Under the pieces are notes generated by a model. That model did not search any database, was not told the DNA's origin, and saw only the letters and a program-made list of their open reading frames with translations. Source: Rhodoferax sp. TH121 (GTDB lineage: Bacteria; Pseudomonadota; Gammaproteobacteria; Burkholderiales; Burkholderiaceae_C). Taken from it: a stretch of 64,000 nt of DNA. The position numbers and the translations under genes are program-made. Shown here piece by piece: positions 46,316-56,208 of this stretch (its first letter is position 1; each line of letters begins with the position of its first letter). The stretch is taken from NCBI RefSeq assembly GCF_002251855.1, contig NZ_NOXW01000021.1:124001-188000 (forward strand), written 5' to 3'.

Positions 46316-46932
46316 CTGATTCGGTGGCGACGCCCAATGATGCGGACTTTCTGCTCGTAGAGCGCACCTTGGCTGGAGACCAGAGGGCGTATGGCCTGCT
46401 AGTACTCAAGTACCAACGCCGTATACAACGCCTAGTGGGGCGTATGGTGCGCGATGCGGATATCGTGGAAGACATTGCCCAAGAGACCTTCATCCGGGCC
46501 TACCGCGCTTTACACCAGTTCCGCGGGGAGGCGCAGTTCTACACGTGGCTGTACCGTATTGCGGTAAACACGGCGAAAAAGTTCCTGCTGGAGCTCAAGC
46601 GCAACCCCACGATGTCGGAGAGTTTTTTATCTTCGTCTGACGACGATGAAACTTCCGCGCCGAAATACGAACCAAGCACGGAAGAAACCCCTGAATCGGA
46701 GTTGGCTGCCAAAGAGATTGCAGGTGTGGTCAACACCGCGATGGATGCATTGCCAGAAGAATTGCGTCAGGCGGTCACACTGCGAGAAATCGAAGGTTTG
46801 AGTTATGAGGAGATTGCCCTTGCGATGGATTGTCCGATCGGCACCGTGCGGTCACGGATTTTTCGGGCTCGCGAGGCAATTTCGGCGAAAGTAAAACCCT
46901 TGCTTGAGAAGCAGACTGGGAAACGTTGGTAG
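46312..46932 (+). CDS. rpoE: Sigma-E (RpoE) envelope-stress sigma factor
   Basis: 206 residues. Region 2: LVLKYQRRIQRLVGRMV, DIVEDIAQETFIRAYRALHQFRGEAQFYTWLYRI (split). Region 4: LPEELRQAVTLREIEGLSYEEIALAMDCPIGTVRSRIFRAREAI in pieces. Directs envelope-stress genes when freed from RseA, its neighbour. Its order rpoE-rseA-rseB-htrA is the classic MucA/MucB/MucD arrangement. Confidence 0.97.
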   Translation: MTDSVATPNDADFLLVERTLAGDQRAYGLLVLKYQRRIQRLVGRMVRDADIVEDIAQETFIRAYRALHQFRGEAQFYTWLYRIAVNTAKKFLLELKRNPTMSESFLSSSDDDETSAPKYEPSTEETPESELAAKEIAGVVNTAMDALPEELRQAVTLREIEGLSYEEIALAMDCPIGTVRSRIFRAREAISAKVKPLLEKQTGKRW

Positions 46933-46934
46933 GA

Positions 46935-47531
46935 ATGAAGTCTATGAACATGCACGCGCGGCCATTGAACGAGCGCATCTCTGCCTTGATGGATGGAGAC
47001 TTGCCAGCTGCTGAGTTGGATGCGCTGCTGGACGACCTCGGGCAAGGGGATTCGTCCGCAAATGCCTGGCACCTCTACCATGTGGCAGGTGATGTTATGC
47101 GCAGTCAGGCGCTTGCACCTCTGCGCTCGGATTTGGCGTTTTTGCAGCGCTTAGAGCCACGCTTGGCCCGAGAAGTAGTCACCGCGCAGGTCATGCCATC
47201 GCCTGCTCCTGCCTTGCCGGGGGCTGAGCCTTTCAGGCGGTTATCGTCAAATGGACCTTGGCGCTGGGTAGCCAGTGCAACGTTCATGCTGTTGGCTGGT
47301 GTCGTCTCGGTCGGCATGTGGTGGACAGCTGGATCCGAGCTATCACCTCAACTGGCCGAAGTGACTGTACCTGCCGTGGAGCCGGTCGCGGCGCAGGTGC
47401 CCGGAGTCATGCTGCGGGATCCTGAACTGGATGCTTTGATGGCGGCGCACCAGCAGATGGGCGGCCATTCGGCATGGCAAATGCCTTCAGGTTTTCTGCG
47501 CAATGCGACCTACGAAAGGCCTGCGCGGTGA
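46935..47531 (+). CDS. rseA: Anti-sigma-E factor RseA
   Basis: 198 residues. The N-terminal RseA_N domain (NERISALMDGDLPAAELDALL, NAWHLYHVAGDVMR) holds sigma-E; one membrane helix lies near 111-128 (WVASATFMLLAGVVSVGMWW); the rest is periplasmic, cleaved under stress. Start is either ATG 46935 or 46944, close to AGGA. Its stop overlaps rseB (GTGA). Confidence 0.92.
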   Translation: MKSMNMHARPLNERISALMDGDLPAAELDALLDDLGQGDSSANAWHLYHVAGDVMRSQALAPLRSDLAFLQRLEPRLAREVVTAQVMPSPAPALPGAEPFRRLSSNGPWRWVASATFMLLAGVVSVGMWWTAGSELSPQLAEVTVPAVEPVAAQVPGVMLRDPELDALMAAHQQMGGHSAWQMPSGFLRNATYERPAR

Positions 47532-48523
47532 AGCCTTTGCGTTTGCTGGTGTCCGGCCTGCTGGCCTATTGCTTGGCAATGGTGTCGCCGTTGGCTGGGG
47601 CCGAAGAGGCTTCCATCAACGCTTGGCTGATGCGATTGCACGAGGCGTCCAGACACCGTACCTATACCGGTACTTTTGTGGTGTCGGCAGCTGGAAAAAT
47701 GGCCAGTGCACGTATCTGGCATGTATGTGACGGTGAGCAGCAAGTGGAGCGTGTGGAGTCCTTGAGTGGTACGCCACGTGCAACCTTTCGTCGCAACGAT
47801 GAAGTGGTAACTTTTTTCCCAGAGTCCAAGGTGGCTGTGGCTGAGAGCCGTGAGTCACTGGGCTTATTTCCCAATTTGCTCAAATCGAATGCCGCCAGCA
47901 TTGGTGATCATTACCTGATGAAACCGATAGGCAGTGAGCGTATCGCGGGCCTCGATGCCGAGATCGTGCAGTTGCTTCCCAAAGATGCCTTGCGGTATGG
48001 CTACCGGGTATGGAGCGAGAAACGAACCGGCTTAGTGGTTCAGTTGCAATCCCTGGATGTGGATGGTCGGGTGCTGGAGCAGTCGGCCTTTTCCGAATTG
48101 CAGCTGGATGCCCCAGTCAACAAAGCCAAACTTGTTCAGATGATGGACGCTACAGACGGCTACCGGGTAGAGCGGCGTGATATGCAGAAAACCACTGCCA
48201 AGGCGCAGGGTTGGGATATGGCCAAGGCGGTTCCTGGTTTCAAGCCCATGGGGTGCTACACCCGGCCTGTCGCGCTGTTGGCGGGGGCCACAGGGCGTGC
48301 GGAGCAGACCATGCAGTGGATGTTCTCTGACGGTTTGGCCACGGTCTCGCTTTTTGTGGAGGCCTTCGACGCGCGCCGCCATGTGCGAGAAGGCGTCACG
48401 GAACTGGGAGGCGCCACGCGTACGCACACAAGGCGCTTGGATGCTTGGTGGATTACGGCGGTTGGTGAGGTTCCCGCTACTACTTTGGCGCTGTTTGTGC
48501 AGGGGCTGGAGCGCAAGAAGTAA
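47528..48523 (+). CDS. rseB: Sigma-E regulatory protein RseB
   Basis: 331 residues, GTG start in GTGA overlap with rseA. Signal peptide ends near PLAGAEEA. A LolA/LppX-like first half (TYTGTFVVSAAGKMASARIWH) precedes a C-terminal MucB domain (PGFKPMGCYTRP). Binds RseA in the periplasm and blocks its cleavage until lipids or LPS displace it. Confidence 0.94.
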   Translation: MKPLRLLVSGLLAYCLAMVSPLAGAEEASINAWLMRLHEASRHRTYTGTFVVSAAGKMASARIWHVCDGEQQVERVESLSGTPRATFRRNDEVVTFFPESKVAVAESRESLGLFPNLLKSNAASIGDHYLMKPIGSERIAGLDAEIVQLLPKDALRYGYRVWSEKRTGLVVQLQSLDVDGRVLEQSAFSELQLDAPVNKAKLVQMMDATDGYRVERRDMQKTTAKAQGWDMAKAVPGFKPMGCYTRPVALLAGATGRAEQTMQWMFSDGLATVSLFVEAFDARRHVREGVTELGGATRTHTRRLDAWWITAVGEVPATTLALFVQGLERKK

Positions 48524-48585
48524 GTCATCGCTGTGACTGTATGCCGCGTTCATGGACTGAAGAACATTCACGGAGAACTGGAGCA

Positions 48586-50058
48586 ATGAAATCTATGCAA
48601 CTGAAACTTTTGAGAACATTTTGGGTAGCAGCTTCGTTGTGCCTGCCGCTTGTGGGCGCCATGCTGCCCGCGGCATCTGCTTCCGCGCAAGGCGTCCGCG
48701 GTTTGCCAGATTTCACCGATTTGGTGGACCAGGTCGGTCCATCGGTGGTCAACATTCGTACTCTTGAAAAAGTCAGTGCCCGTGCGCCGTCAGGAGGCCC
48801 GAACGAAGAGGAGATGCTGGAGTTTTTCCGCCGGTTTGGATTGCCTATTCCGAATATGCCACGCCAAACTCCCCGGCAGAATCGTCCTCAGCAACAACCC
48901 GAAGAGGCCCAGCCTCGTGGCGTGGGGTCTGGGTTCATTTTGACCTCGGATGGGCTGATCATGACCAATGCCCATGTGATCGAGGATGCGGATGAAGTCT
49001 TGGTCACCCTGACGGACAAGCGGGAATTCAAAGCCCGCATCATTGGGGCCGACAAACGCACGGATGTCGCTGTGGTGAAGATCGATGCTTCTGGTCTGCC
49101 GGCTGTCAAGGTGGGTGACGTCAGTCGACTGCGTGTGGGTGAGTGGGTCATGGCCATCGGCTCGCCTTTTGGGCTGGACAACACCGTAACGGCCGGCATT
49201 GTGAGTGCCAAGCAGCGGGATACGGGCGACTATTTGCCTTTCATTCAGACCGATGTTGCGATCAATCCTGGCAATTCCGGTGGTCCCCTCATCAATATGC
49301 GCGGTGAAGTTGTCGGTATTAACAGCCAGATCTATTCGCGATCGGGCGGCTCGATGGGGATTTCGTTTTCCATCCCCATGGACGAAGCCGTACGGGTCAG
49401 TGATCAACTGCGTAGCAATGGGCGCGTGACGCGGGGGCGGATTGGGGTGCAGATTGACCAGGTGAGTAAAGAGGTGGCTGAATCGATCGGTTTGGGCAAG
49501 CCGATTGGCGCCTTGGTGCGTGGTGTGGAAGCAGGCTCGCCAGCGGAAAAGGCCGGTGTGGAAGCGGGTGACATCATTACCAAATTCGACGGCAAGACCA
49601 TTGAAAAATCCAGCGACTTGCCACGTGTGGTGGGCAGTACCAAGCCTGGCTCCAAGAGCACGGTAACAGTGTTTCGCCGCGGTAGCAGCAAAGACTTGAG
49701 TGTGGTGATCGCGGAGGTGGAGGGTGATAAACCTGTGGCTAAAGCGGCTGGCAAAGAGGAAAAGCCCCGGACGTCTGCGGTTGCCCAAACATTGGGTTTG
49801 AGCGTGGCTGACTTGACGGATGCGCAAAAGAAGGAATCCAACCTCAAGGGTGGTGTGCGTGTTGAAGCTGCTGCAGACGCTGCCGCCCGTGCGGGCTTGC
49901 GCGAGGGGGATGTGATTGTGCAACTCGCGAATACAGAGGTTGCTTCCGTCAAAGAGTTTGAAGCCGCCTTGGGTAAGTTGGACAAAACCAAACCCCTGAA
50001 TGTGCTGTTCCGTCGCGGTGAGTGGACCCAGTTTGCGGTCATTCGCCCCAACCGATAG
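48586..50058 (+). CDS. mucD: HtrA/DegP/MucD periplasmic serine endoprotease
   Basis: 490 residues. Signal peptide ends at ASASA-QG (about 35). Chymotrypsin-like triad: His130 (MTNAHVIEDA), Asp160 (DKRTDVAVVKI), Ser231 (NPGNSGGPL). Two PDZ domains follow (about 280-360 with GVEAGSPAEKAGVEAGDII, 400-480). Degrades misfolded envelope proteins. Start at ATG 48586, with GGAGCA upstream; no separate promoter is evident. DegP/DegQ/MucD naming is by context with rseAB. Confidence 0.93.
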   Translation: MKSMQLKLLRTFWVAASLCLPLVGAMLPAASASAQGVRGLPDFTDLVDQVGPSVVNIRTLEKVSARAPSGGPNEEEMLEFFRRFGLPIPNMPRQTPRQNRPQQQPEEAQPRGVGSGFILTSDGLIMTNAHVIEDADEVLVTLTDKREFKARIIGADKRTDVAVVKIDASGLPAVKVGDVSRLRVGEWVMAIGSPFGLDNTVTAGIVSAKQRDTGDYLPFIQTDVAINPGNSGGPLINMRGEVVGINSQIYSRSGGSMGISFSIPMDEAVRVSDQLRSNGRVTRGRIGVQIDQVSKEVAESIGLGKPIGALVRGVEAGSPAEKAGVEAGDIITKFDGKTIEKSSDLPRVVGSTKPGSKSTVTVFRRGSSKDLSVVIAEVEGDKPVAKAAGKEEKPRTSAVAQTLGLSVADLTDAQKKESNLKGGVRVEAAADAAARAGLREGDVIVQLANTEVASVKEFEAALGKLDKTKPLNVLFRRGEWTQFAVIRPNR

Positions 50059-50126
50059 GCATGTGCCAAGACCCTAAACCGCAGTTGGCTTTGGGGTTGT
50101 TGGGCTGTTCGTCTTTTTTTTGGCCA

Positions 50127-50159
50127 CGGCCGCCCCGTCTTTAGATATGTGGGCGGCCG
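50127..50159 (+). terminator. Terminator after mucD
   Basis: CGGCCGCCC pairs with GGGCGGCCG over a 15-base loop, with TTTTT seven bases later. Placed 69 bases past the mucD stop. Confidence 0.65.
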
Positions 50160-50426
50160 CTAACTTTTTGGGGTTGTTGAAAGCACTGGTTAGAATATGG
50201 GGCTTCTACGGAAGTCATTGGATATATATGAGGGTTCAAAGTCCATGATATGGGACGGCAAAAAGAACCCCACAGTTGATCCACAACTCCCCCACAAGTT
50301 GTCCAGTGCTTGTTTGATAGATTTGTTAGTAAGCTGTTGATAAGTTATTTGTTGCGGTGTCGCAACTTCCCCTGAATCAGGTTTTTTGGGCTGTGCTCTC
50401 TGGACTTTTTGCCTACAATGGGCTTC

Positions 50427-50490
50427 CAACCTTCGCAGTTGCCAAAGATTGTTGGTTCAGGGCGCGTCGTCTTACGATGCGCCCTTTTTT
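50427..50490 (+). ncRNA. Candidate small RNA (or lepA leader) ending in strong terminator
   Basis: TACAAT at 50414-50419 would start transcription near 50427. The RNA would run ~64 nt to a perfect 11-bp stem (one G-U; GGGCGCGTCGT/ACGATGCGCCC, loop CTT) with six T's. No coding frame is inside. The -35 is weak, so the promoter is uncertain; the terminator is not. Confidence 0.4.
50460..50490 (+). terminator. Strong rho-independent terminator upstream of lepA
   Basis: 11-bp stem 50460-50470 / 50474-50484 with a 3-base loop and T6 at 50485-50490. No protein gene ends nearby on this strand, implying a short RNA or attenuation ahead of lepA. Confidence 0.85.
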
Positions 50491-50533
50491 CTTGCCTGCC
50501 TGTTTTAATTCAATCACTTGAAGCTCGTCGTTG

Positions 50534-52345
50534 ATGAATCACATCAGAAATTTCTCGATCATTGCCCACATTGACCATGGCAAATCCACGTTGGCTGATC
50601 GCTTGATCCAACGCTGCGGCGGTTTGGAGGCGCGCGAGATGGAGGCTCAGGTTCTGGACTCGATGGACATCGAGAAAGAGCGTGGGATAACCATCAAGGC
50701 GCAGACCGCAGCGCTGCAGTACAAGGCCAAAGATGGCAAGGTTTACAACCTCAATTTGATCGACACACCAGGGCATGTGGACTTCTCGTATGAAGTGAGC
50801 CGTTCGCTCTCGGCATGCGAAGGTGGTTTGCTCGTGGTTGATGCGTCGCAGGGCGTGGAAGCGCAGACAGTGGCCAACTGCTACACCGCGCTGGACTTGG
50901 GTGTTGAAGTGCTTCCCGTGTTGAACAAGATCGACTTGCCAAATGCAGATCCTGACAACGCGCGCAGCGAGATTGAGGACGTGATTGGCATTGATGCGAC
51001 CGATGCCATCGTGTGTTCCGCCAAAACCGGTCTGGGTATTGACGACATTCTCGAGGCCATCGTGGCCAAGATTCCTTCGCCCAAGGGTAACCCTGACGGC
51101 CCACTACGTGCCATGATCATCGACAGCTGGTACGACAGCTTTGTTGGTGTGGTCATGTTGGTGCGGGTGGTGGATGGTCGTTTGGCCAAGGGGGAACGTA
51201 TCAAGATGATGGCGTCGGGTGCGACCTACAACGCCGACAACCTCGGTGTATTCACACCAGCCAACCAGCCACGCCAGTCGCTGGAGGCGGGTGAGGTGGG
51301 TTACATCATCGCCGGTATCAAGGAACTGCAGGCCGCGAAGGTAGGTGATACTGTGACCTTGGTGAAGCAGGGTACGGGTGGCGCTGCCTATACGGCGACC
51401 GAGGCGCTGCCGGGCTTCAAGGAGATCCAGCCGCAGGTGTTTGCCGGTCTGTACCCGACAGAGGCCAGCGAGTACGACTCCCTGCGCGATGCGCTTGAAA
51501 AGCTCAAGCTCAATGATGCCTCGCTGCATTACGAGCCCGAGGTTTCGCAAGCCTTGGGCTTTGGCTTCCGCTGCGGCTTCCTTGGTCTGCTGCACATGGA
51601 GATCGTGCAGGAACGCCTGGAGCGTGAGTTCGACCAGGACCTGATCACAACGGCGCCCAGCGTGGTGTATGAAGTGATGAAGAGTGACGGCGAAATCATC
51701 ATGGTGGAAAACCCGTCCAAGATGCCCGAGATCGGCAAAACGGCAGAAATTCGCGAGCCTATCGTGACGGTGCATCTCTACATGCCGCAGGAGTATGTGG
51801 GCGTGGTCATGACCTTGGCAAACCAGAAGCGTGGTGTGCAGATGAACATGGCTTACAAGGGCCGCCAGGTGGTGCTGACCTACGAGATGCCGCTGGGTGA
51901 AATCGTGCTGGACTTCTTTGACAAGCTCAAGAGTGTGAGTCGCGGCTATGCGTCGATGGACTACGAGTTCAAGGAGTTCCGCGCGTCCGATGTAGTCAAG
52001 GTCGACATTTTGCTCAACGGCGAAAAGGTGGATGCGCTGTCCATCATCGTGCACCGTAGCCAGTCCGCGTACCGAGGCCGTGCCGTGGTGGGCAAGATGC
52101 GCGAGATCATTTCGCGCCAGATGTACGATGTGGCGATCCAGGCGGCCATCGGGGCCAACATCATTGCGCGTGAGACAATCAAAGCGCTGCGCAAGAACGT
52201 GCTGGCCAAGTGTTATGGCGGTGACATTTCCCGCAAGCGCAAGCTTCTCGAAAAACAAAAAGCGGGTAAAAAACGCATGAAACAAATCGGCTCCGTGGAA
52301 GTGCCACAGGAAGCGTTCTTGGCCATTTTGCAGGTGGAAGACTGA
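50534..52345 (+). CDS. lepA: Elongation factor 4 (LepA)
   Basis: 603 residues. Ribosomal GTPase, thought to aid 30S assembly or back-translocation. [14 protein letters not shown] (P-loop), [20 protein letters not shown] and NKIDLP (G2-G4) are present, then EF-G-like domains and the LepA-specific C-terminus [24 protein letters not shown] at 50534; one-base overlap with lepB (TGATG). Confidence 0.98.
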   Translation: MNHIRNFSIIAHIDHGKSTLADRLIQRCGGLEAREMEAQVLDSMDIEKERGITIKAQTAALQYKAKDGKVYNLNLIDTPGHVDFSYEVSRSLSACEGGLLVVDASQGVEAQTVANCYTALDLGVEVLPVLNKIDLPNADPDNARSEIEDVIGIDATDAIVCSAKTGLGIDDILEAIVAKIPSPKGNPDGPLRAMIIDSWYDSFVGVVMLVRVVDGRLAKGERIKMMASGATYNADNLGVFTPANQPRQSLEAGEVGYIIAGIKELQAAKVGDTVTLVKQGTGGAAYTATEALPGFKEIQPQVFAGLYPTEASEYDSLRDALEKLKLNDASLHYEPEVSQALGFGFRCGFLGLLHMEIVQERLEREFDQDLITTAPSVVYEVMKSDGEIIMVENPSKMPEIGKTAEIREPIVTVHLYMPQEYVGVVMTLANQKRGVQMNMAYKGRQVVLTYEMPLGEIVLDFFDKLKSVSRGYASMDYEFKEFRASDVVKVDILLNGEKVDALSIIVHRSQSAYRGRAVVGKMREIISRQMYDVAIQAAIGANIIARETIKALRKNVLAKCYGGDISRKRKLLEKQKAGKKRMKQIGSVEVPQEAFLAILQVED

Positions 52346-53310
52346 TGCAAGCTTTGACGGCGGCCGTTCTTGCGGCATTTGGGCTCTATGCCGGGTCTTG
52401 GTACTTCGGCTTGGTAGACGGCAACTTCTCCCTCTTGTTATTTGTGGCCACTGTGGTCACGGGGCTGTACTGGTTAGCGGAGCGCTTCTACTTTTTGCCA
52501 CAGCGCCAGCAAGCGGTGGCAGCTTTGGAGGCCAACGATCTGCAGCGTCGCGCTGACCTCAGTAAGATGGGCATCGCCCAGGTGGATGGTGATATCAGCG
52601 ACGCCAAGGTGAAGTTGTTGATGCAGCCTTGGTGGCTGGATTGGACCGCCGGTTTGTTTCCGGTGATCATCGTCGTATTTTTGTTGCGCTCGTTCCTGTT
52701 TGAGCCCTTCAAGATTCCCTCCGGCTCCATGATTCCCACCTTGCTCGTGGGGGACCTGATTTTGGTGAACAAGTTCACGTACGGGCTTCGCTTGCCAGTG
52801 CTCAACACCAAGATCACTGAAGGCAACAAGCCCCAGCGTGGGGATGTGATGGTGTTTCGTTACCCACCTAAACCCAGCCTGGATTACATCAAGCGGGTGG
52901 TTGGTGTGCCTGGTGACACGGTGGCCTACCTGAACAAACGCCTCACCATCAATGGCCAAGTGGTGGAAACCTCTGCTTTGCCGGAGTTCTTCGATGAGGA
53001 CGCCATGCGCTACTTCAAGCAGTTTGAAGAGAGTTTTGGCGACAGGAAACATCGCGTCCTCAATGACACGGACCGCCCGGCGTTTGTGCCAGGTGCAGAC
53101 AAGTTTGAAGGCTACGAGGCTTGCAGCTACACCGTGGAAGGTGTGACCTGCAAAGTGCCCGAAGGCCACTATTTCATGATGGGCGACAATCGCGATAATT
53201 CGCTGGATTCTCGTTATTGGGGCTTTGTGCCTGACCAGAACATTGTGGGTAAGGCATTTTTTGTCTGGATGAACTTTGGCAACCTCAAGCGTATCGGCGG
53301 GTTCAATTGA
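52345..53310 (+). CDS. lepB: Signal peptidase I
   Basis: 321 residues. Cleaves Sec/Tat signal peptides on the outer face of the inner membrane. Two N-terminal membrane helices (about 3-22, 26-45) and a third near 103-117; catalytic Ser128 (IPSGSMIPTL) and Lys183 (DYIKRVVGVPGD); GDNRDNSLDSRYWG near the end. lepA-lepB-rnc-era order is conserved widely. Confidence 0.97.
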   Translation: MQALTAAVLAAFGLYAGSWYFGLVDGNFSLLLFVATVVTGLYWLAERFYFLPQRQQAVAALEANDLQRRADLSKMGIAQVDGDISDAKVKLLMQPWWLDWTAGLFPVIIVVFLLRSFLFEPFKIPSGSMIPTLLVGDLILVNKFTYGLRLPVLNTKITEGNKPQRGDVMVFRYPPKPSLDYIKRVVGVPGDTVAYLNKRLTINGQVVETSALPEFFDEDAMRYFKQFEESFGDRKHRVLNDTDRPAFVPGADKFEGYEACSYTVEGVTCKVPEGHYFMMGDNRDNSLDSRYWGFVPDQNIVGKAFFVWMNFGNLKRIGGFN

Positions 53311-53336
53311 CGTTTCACATGGCTAGGGATCTCACA

Positions 53337-53690
53337 ATGACAGTACACACCAAATCCAAGCAACGCGGCATTTCCTTCATCGGTCTGCTTTTTATCGGCG
53401 GTATTTTGGCCATGGCCGGTGTGGTGGCGGCGCAAGTATTTCCCACCGTGGTCGAGTACATGGCCGTGCAAAAGGCGGTCCAACGTGCTGCCACCGGCCA
53501 GTCCGTGGTGGAGGTTCGTGCCATTTTTGACAAACAAACCGAGGTGGACACGATCAAGTCCATCACTGGCAAAGACTTGGAAGTGGGCAAGCAGGGCGAC
53601 AAAGTGGTGGTGTCTTTCGCCTACCAGCGTGAGATCCACCTGGTGGGCCCCGCATTTCTGACGCTCAAGTACGCAGGGCAATCCAAATAA
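53337..53690 (+). CDS. DUF4845 small membrane protein
   Basis: 117 residues. KSKQRGISFIGLLFIGGILAMAGV resembles a type-IV-pilin-like N-terminal helix, then a short periplasmic domain (VEVRAIFDKQ, GKDLEVGKQGDKVVVSFAYQ in parts). DUF4845 lies between lepB and rnc in many beta- and gammaproteobacteria; function unknown. Start at 53337 with AGGGA upstream; an ATG at 53319 also fits. Confidence 0.9.
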   Translation: MTVHTKSKQRGISFIGLLFIGGILAMAGVVAAQVFPTVVEYMAVQKAVQRAATGQSVVEVRAIFDKQTEVDTIKSITGKDLEVGKQGDKVVVSFAYQREIHLVGPAFLTLKYAGQSK

Positions 53691-53691
53691 C

Positions 53692-54378
53692 GTGGCAGAT
53701 GGTCTCATTGCGTTGCAGCAGCGGCTGCAACACCAGTTCTCGAATGTTTCCCTGCTGTCGCGGGCACTGACCCACCGCAGCTTTTCTGCTGACCACTACG
53801 AACGCCTGGAGTTTTTGGGTGACTCGGTGCTGGGGCTGGCCATTTCCGATTTGCTGTACGCCCGCTTGGGGGCCTTGCCTGAAGGTGATTTGTCCCGCGT
53901 GCGTGCCAACCTCGTCAAACAGGACACCCTGCACCAGCTCGCCCTGGGACTGGGCTTGCCGGATGTACTCAAGCTCGGGGAAGGCGAGATGCGCTCGGGG
54001 GGGCCCAAGCGTGCTTCCATCCTGGCCGATGCCCTGGAAGCCATCATTGGTGCGGTCTACCTCGATGCGGGTTTCACCAAGGCGCAAGCCCTGGTGCTCC
54101 GCCTGTTCGAGGCGGTGGAAATCAACCCGCACATGGACGCCATTGGCAAAGACCCCAAAACCGAGTTGCAGGAGTGGCTGCAGGGTCGCAAAATGAAGCT
54201 GCCTGTCTACACCGTGGTGGGCACCTTGGGCGCCGCCCACAAACAAAGCTTTGATGTGGAGTGTGAGATCCCCGAACTCCGCCTGTCCGAGCGCGGCATT
54301 GGCGGTTCGCGCCGTGCTGGTGAACAGGCCGCCGCGGCCGCCATGCTGCAAACCATCAAATCAAAGGTCAAACCATGA
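53692..54378 (+). CDS. rnc: Ribonuclease III
   Basis: 228 residues, GTG start 1 bp after DUF4845. Cuts double-stranded RNA, including pre-r[18 protein letters not shown] (37-51) is the family signature; the dsRNA-binding domain lies near 155-224 ([20 protein letters not shown]). Overlaps era (ATGA). Confidence 0.97.
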   Translation: MADGLIALQQRLQHQFSNVSLLSRALTHRSFSADHYERLEFLGDSVLGLAISDLLYARLGALPEGDLSRVRANLVKQDTLHQLALGLGLPDVLKLGEGEMRSGGPKRASILADALEAIIGAVYLDAGFTKAQALVLRLFEAVEINPHMDAIGKDPKTELQEWLQGRKMKLPVYTVVGTLGAAHKQSFDVECEIPELRLSERGIGGSRRAGEQAAAAAMLQTIKSKVKP

Positions 54379-55430
54379 ATGCTCCTAAAAATATAGCTGC
54401 TGGCGCAGATTCCATGGGGTCTAATGGCAAAAAAGACACTAAACCTGAAGTGCAGGATGATCTGGACGCCATGCTGCAAGGCTTGCTCAAGAGCACGCCC
54501 AAGCTGGCCCAGCCCGGCGAGGTTGCCGAGAACCAGCGCTGCGGTCTGGTTGCCATTGTGGGCAAGCCTAACGTGGGCAAGTCCACCTTGCTCAACGCGC
54601 TGGTCGGCCAGAAGATCAGCATCACCTCGCGCAAGGCGCAGACGACGCGCCACCGCATCACCGGAATGCGTACCGAAGGGCAAACGCAGTTCGTGTTTGT
54701 GGATACACCAGGATTCCAGACCATCCATGGCAATGCGCTGAACAAGTCGCTAAACAAAGCCGTGCAGGGCGCAGTGTCCGATGTGGACTTGGTGCTGTTT
54801 GTGGTGGAGGCGGGCAGCTTCACGTCAGCGGACGAAAAGGTTTTGAAGCTGCTGGGCGAAGGTATCCCGGTGCTGCTGGTGGCCAACAAGCTGGACCACG
54901 TGAAAGAGCGCGCCAGCCTGGCGCCTTGGCTGCAGGCCATGCAGGCTCGCGGCAAGTTTGCCGAGCTGATTCCCCTGTCAGCCAAGGCTCCCAAGGATGT
55001 GGAACGCCTGCTGGCTCTGTGCGAGAAATTCTTGCCCGAGCAGGCGTGGTGGTATTCCGAAGACGAGCTGACCGACCGCAGCGAGAAATTCCTGGCCAGC
55101 GAGCTGGTGCGCGAAAAGCTATTCCGCCTGACCGGCGACGAGTTGCCCTATACCTCCACCGTCGTCATTGACAAGTTCGAGGAAGAGCCGCCGCAAAAAA
55201 AGGGCCAGAAACGCCTCCTGCGCATCGCTGCCACCATCGTCGTGGAGCGTGATGGCCACAAGGCCATGGTGATTGGCGACAAGGGTGAACGTATCAAGCG
55301 CATTGGCATGGAAACCCGCGTGGAACTGGAAAAGCTGGCCGATGCCAAGGTGTTCCTGGAGCTGTGGGTCAAGGTGCGCTCCGGCTGGGCGGATGACGAA
55401 GCCCGCGTTCGCTCCTTCGGATACGAGTAA
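54375..55430 (+). CDS. era: GTPase Era with N-terminal extension
   Basis: 351 residues, some 50 longer than E. coli Era. Essential GTPase binding 16S rRNA 3' end for 30S maturation. P-loop GKPNVGKS at 63-70, DTPGFQ at 110-115, NKLD for G4, and the KH domain with [21 protein letters not shown] near 297-317 (parts). The first ~20 residues ([20 protein letters not shown]) are encoded by repeat copy I, so the extension is partly repeat-derived. The ATG overlaps the rnc stop; a later start is possible but would lose coupling. Confidence 0.96.
   Translation: MNAPKNIAAGADSMGSNGKKDTKPEVQDDLDAMLQGLLKSTPKLAQPGEVAENQRCGLVAIVGKPNVGKSTLLNALVGQKISITSRKAQTTRHRITGMRTEGQTQFVFVDTPGFQTIHGNALNKSLNKAVQGAVSDVDLVLFVVEAGSFTSADEKVLKLLGEGIPVLLVANKLDHVKERASLAPWLQAMQARGKFAELIPLSAKAPKDVERLLALCEKFLPEQAWWYSEDELTDRSEKFLASELVREKLFRLTGDELPYTSTVVIDKFEEEPPQKKGQKRLLRIAATIVVERDGHKAMVIGDKGERIKRIGMETRVELEKLADAKVFLELWVKVRSGWADDEARVRSFGYE
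54381..54440 (+). repeat. Dispersed ~58-bp repeat, copy I (5' end of era)
   Basis: GCTCCTAAAAATATAGCTGC then TGGCGCAGATTCCATGGGG matches the family core and tail. It directly follows the era start codon and is translated. Confidence 0.75.
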
Positions 55431-55442
55431 GTTTTCTTTCGC

Positions 55443-56192
55443 GTGGCCACCAAACGCATTGCCGACGAGCCCGCGTATGTGCTGCACCGCTACGATTGGA
55501 GCGAGTCCAGCCTGATTCTGGAAGTCTTTACCCGCCACTACGGGCGTATTGCCCTGGTGGCCAAAGGGGCCAAGAAGCCCAGCTCCAGTTTCCGTCCCAT
55601 CCTGTTGCCCTTGCAGCCCCTGCATGTGGCCTATGGAGGCGATGCCGAGATCCGAACACTGCGCAGTGCCGAATGGCAGGGCGGCCATGTGATGCCTACG
55701 GGGGATGCCTTGCTGTCGGGCTATTACCTCAACGAACTGCTGCTGACCCTTTTGGCCCGCGACGACCCGCACGCCGAGCTGTTTGACATCTACGCCAATG
55801 TGGTGCAGATCATTGCCAGTGAGCATGACGAGGTGCTGCAGGGAGCTCTGCGCACCTTTGAGCTGCTGCTGTTGCGCGAAGTGGGCTTTCTGCCGCCACT
55901 GAATGTGCAAACCATGACGTTGGCCCCGCTGGACGCTGAGGTTGCCTATGTGTTGGTGCCCGAAGGCGGTCTACGCCAAGCCCATGGCGATGACCGTGCC
56001 AGCCTGTGCGGCGCAGATTGGTTGCGCCTGCACGATGCGCTGCAGGACCATGCCCCCTTTACTACCACGCTGCGCGCCTGTGCGGAGCTGATGGGCGCGC
56101 TAAAGCCCCAGCTGCGCGCGCTGCTGCACTACCATTGCGGTGTCAAGACGCTGCGCACGCGGCAGATGATGATCGACATTCAGTCTCTCTAG
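55443..56192 (+). CDS. recO: DNA repair protein RecO
   Basis: 249 residues, GTG start. Recombination mediator loading RecA with RecR. N-terminal OB fold ([42 protein letters not shown]) and helical C-domain ([19 protein letters not shown]). No zinc Cys set, as in other proteobacteria. Twelve bp after era. Confidence 0.94.
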   Translation: MATKRIADEPAYVLHRYDWSESSLILEVFTRHYGRIALVAKGAKKPSSSFRPILLPLQPLHVAYGGDAEIRTLRSAEWQGGHVMPTGDALLSGYYLNELLLTLLARDDPHAELFDIYANVVQIIASEHDEVLQGALRTFELLLLREVGFLPPLNVQTMTLAPLDAEVAYVLVPEGGLRQAHGDDRASLCGADWLRLHDALQDHAPFTTTLRACAELMGALKPQLRALLHYHCGVKTLRTRQMMIDIQSL

Positions 56193-56208
56193 GCGAGGCC
56201 TTTCGACT

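Larger units (their letters stand above)
50059..50533. promoter_or_regulatory. mucD-lepA intergenic region with several hairpins
   Basis: 475 bases without a gene, notably A+T-rich. Contents: terminator 50127-50159, inverted repeat ACAACT/AGTTGT (50283-50302), hairpin GTTGCG-GTGT-CGCAAC (50351-50366), -10-like TACAAT (50414-50419) and a strong terminator (50460-50490) only 43 bases before lepA. TTGGGG-N17-TAGAAT upstream of 50195 is a possible further promoter. Confidence 0.55.

Noticed and set aside
50270..50350. DnaA-box-like strings (GATCCACA, TTGATAAG) suggesting an origin
   Set aside because: No good TTATCCACA match, no dnaA/dnaN/gidA nearby; better read as leader or small-RNA region.
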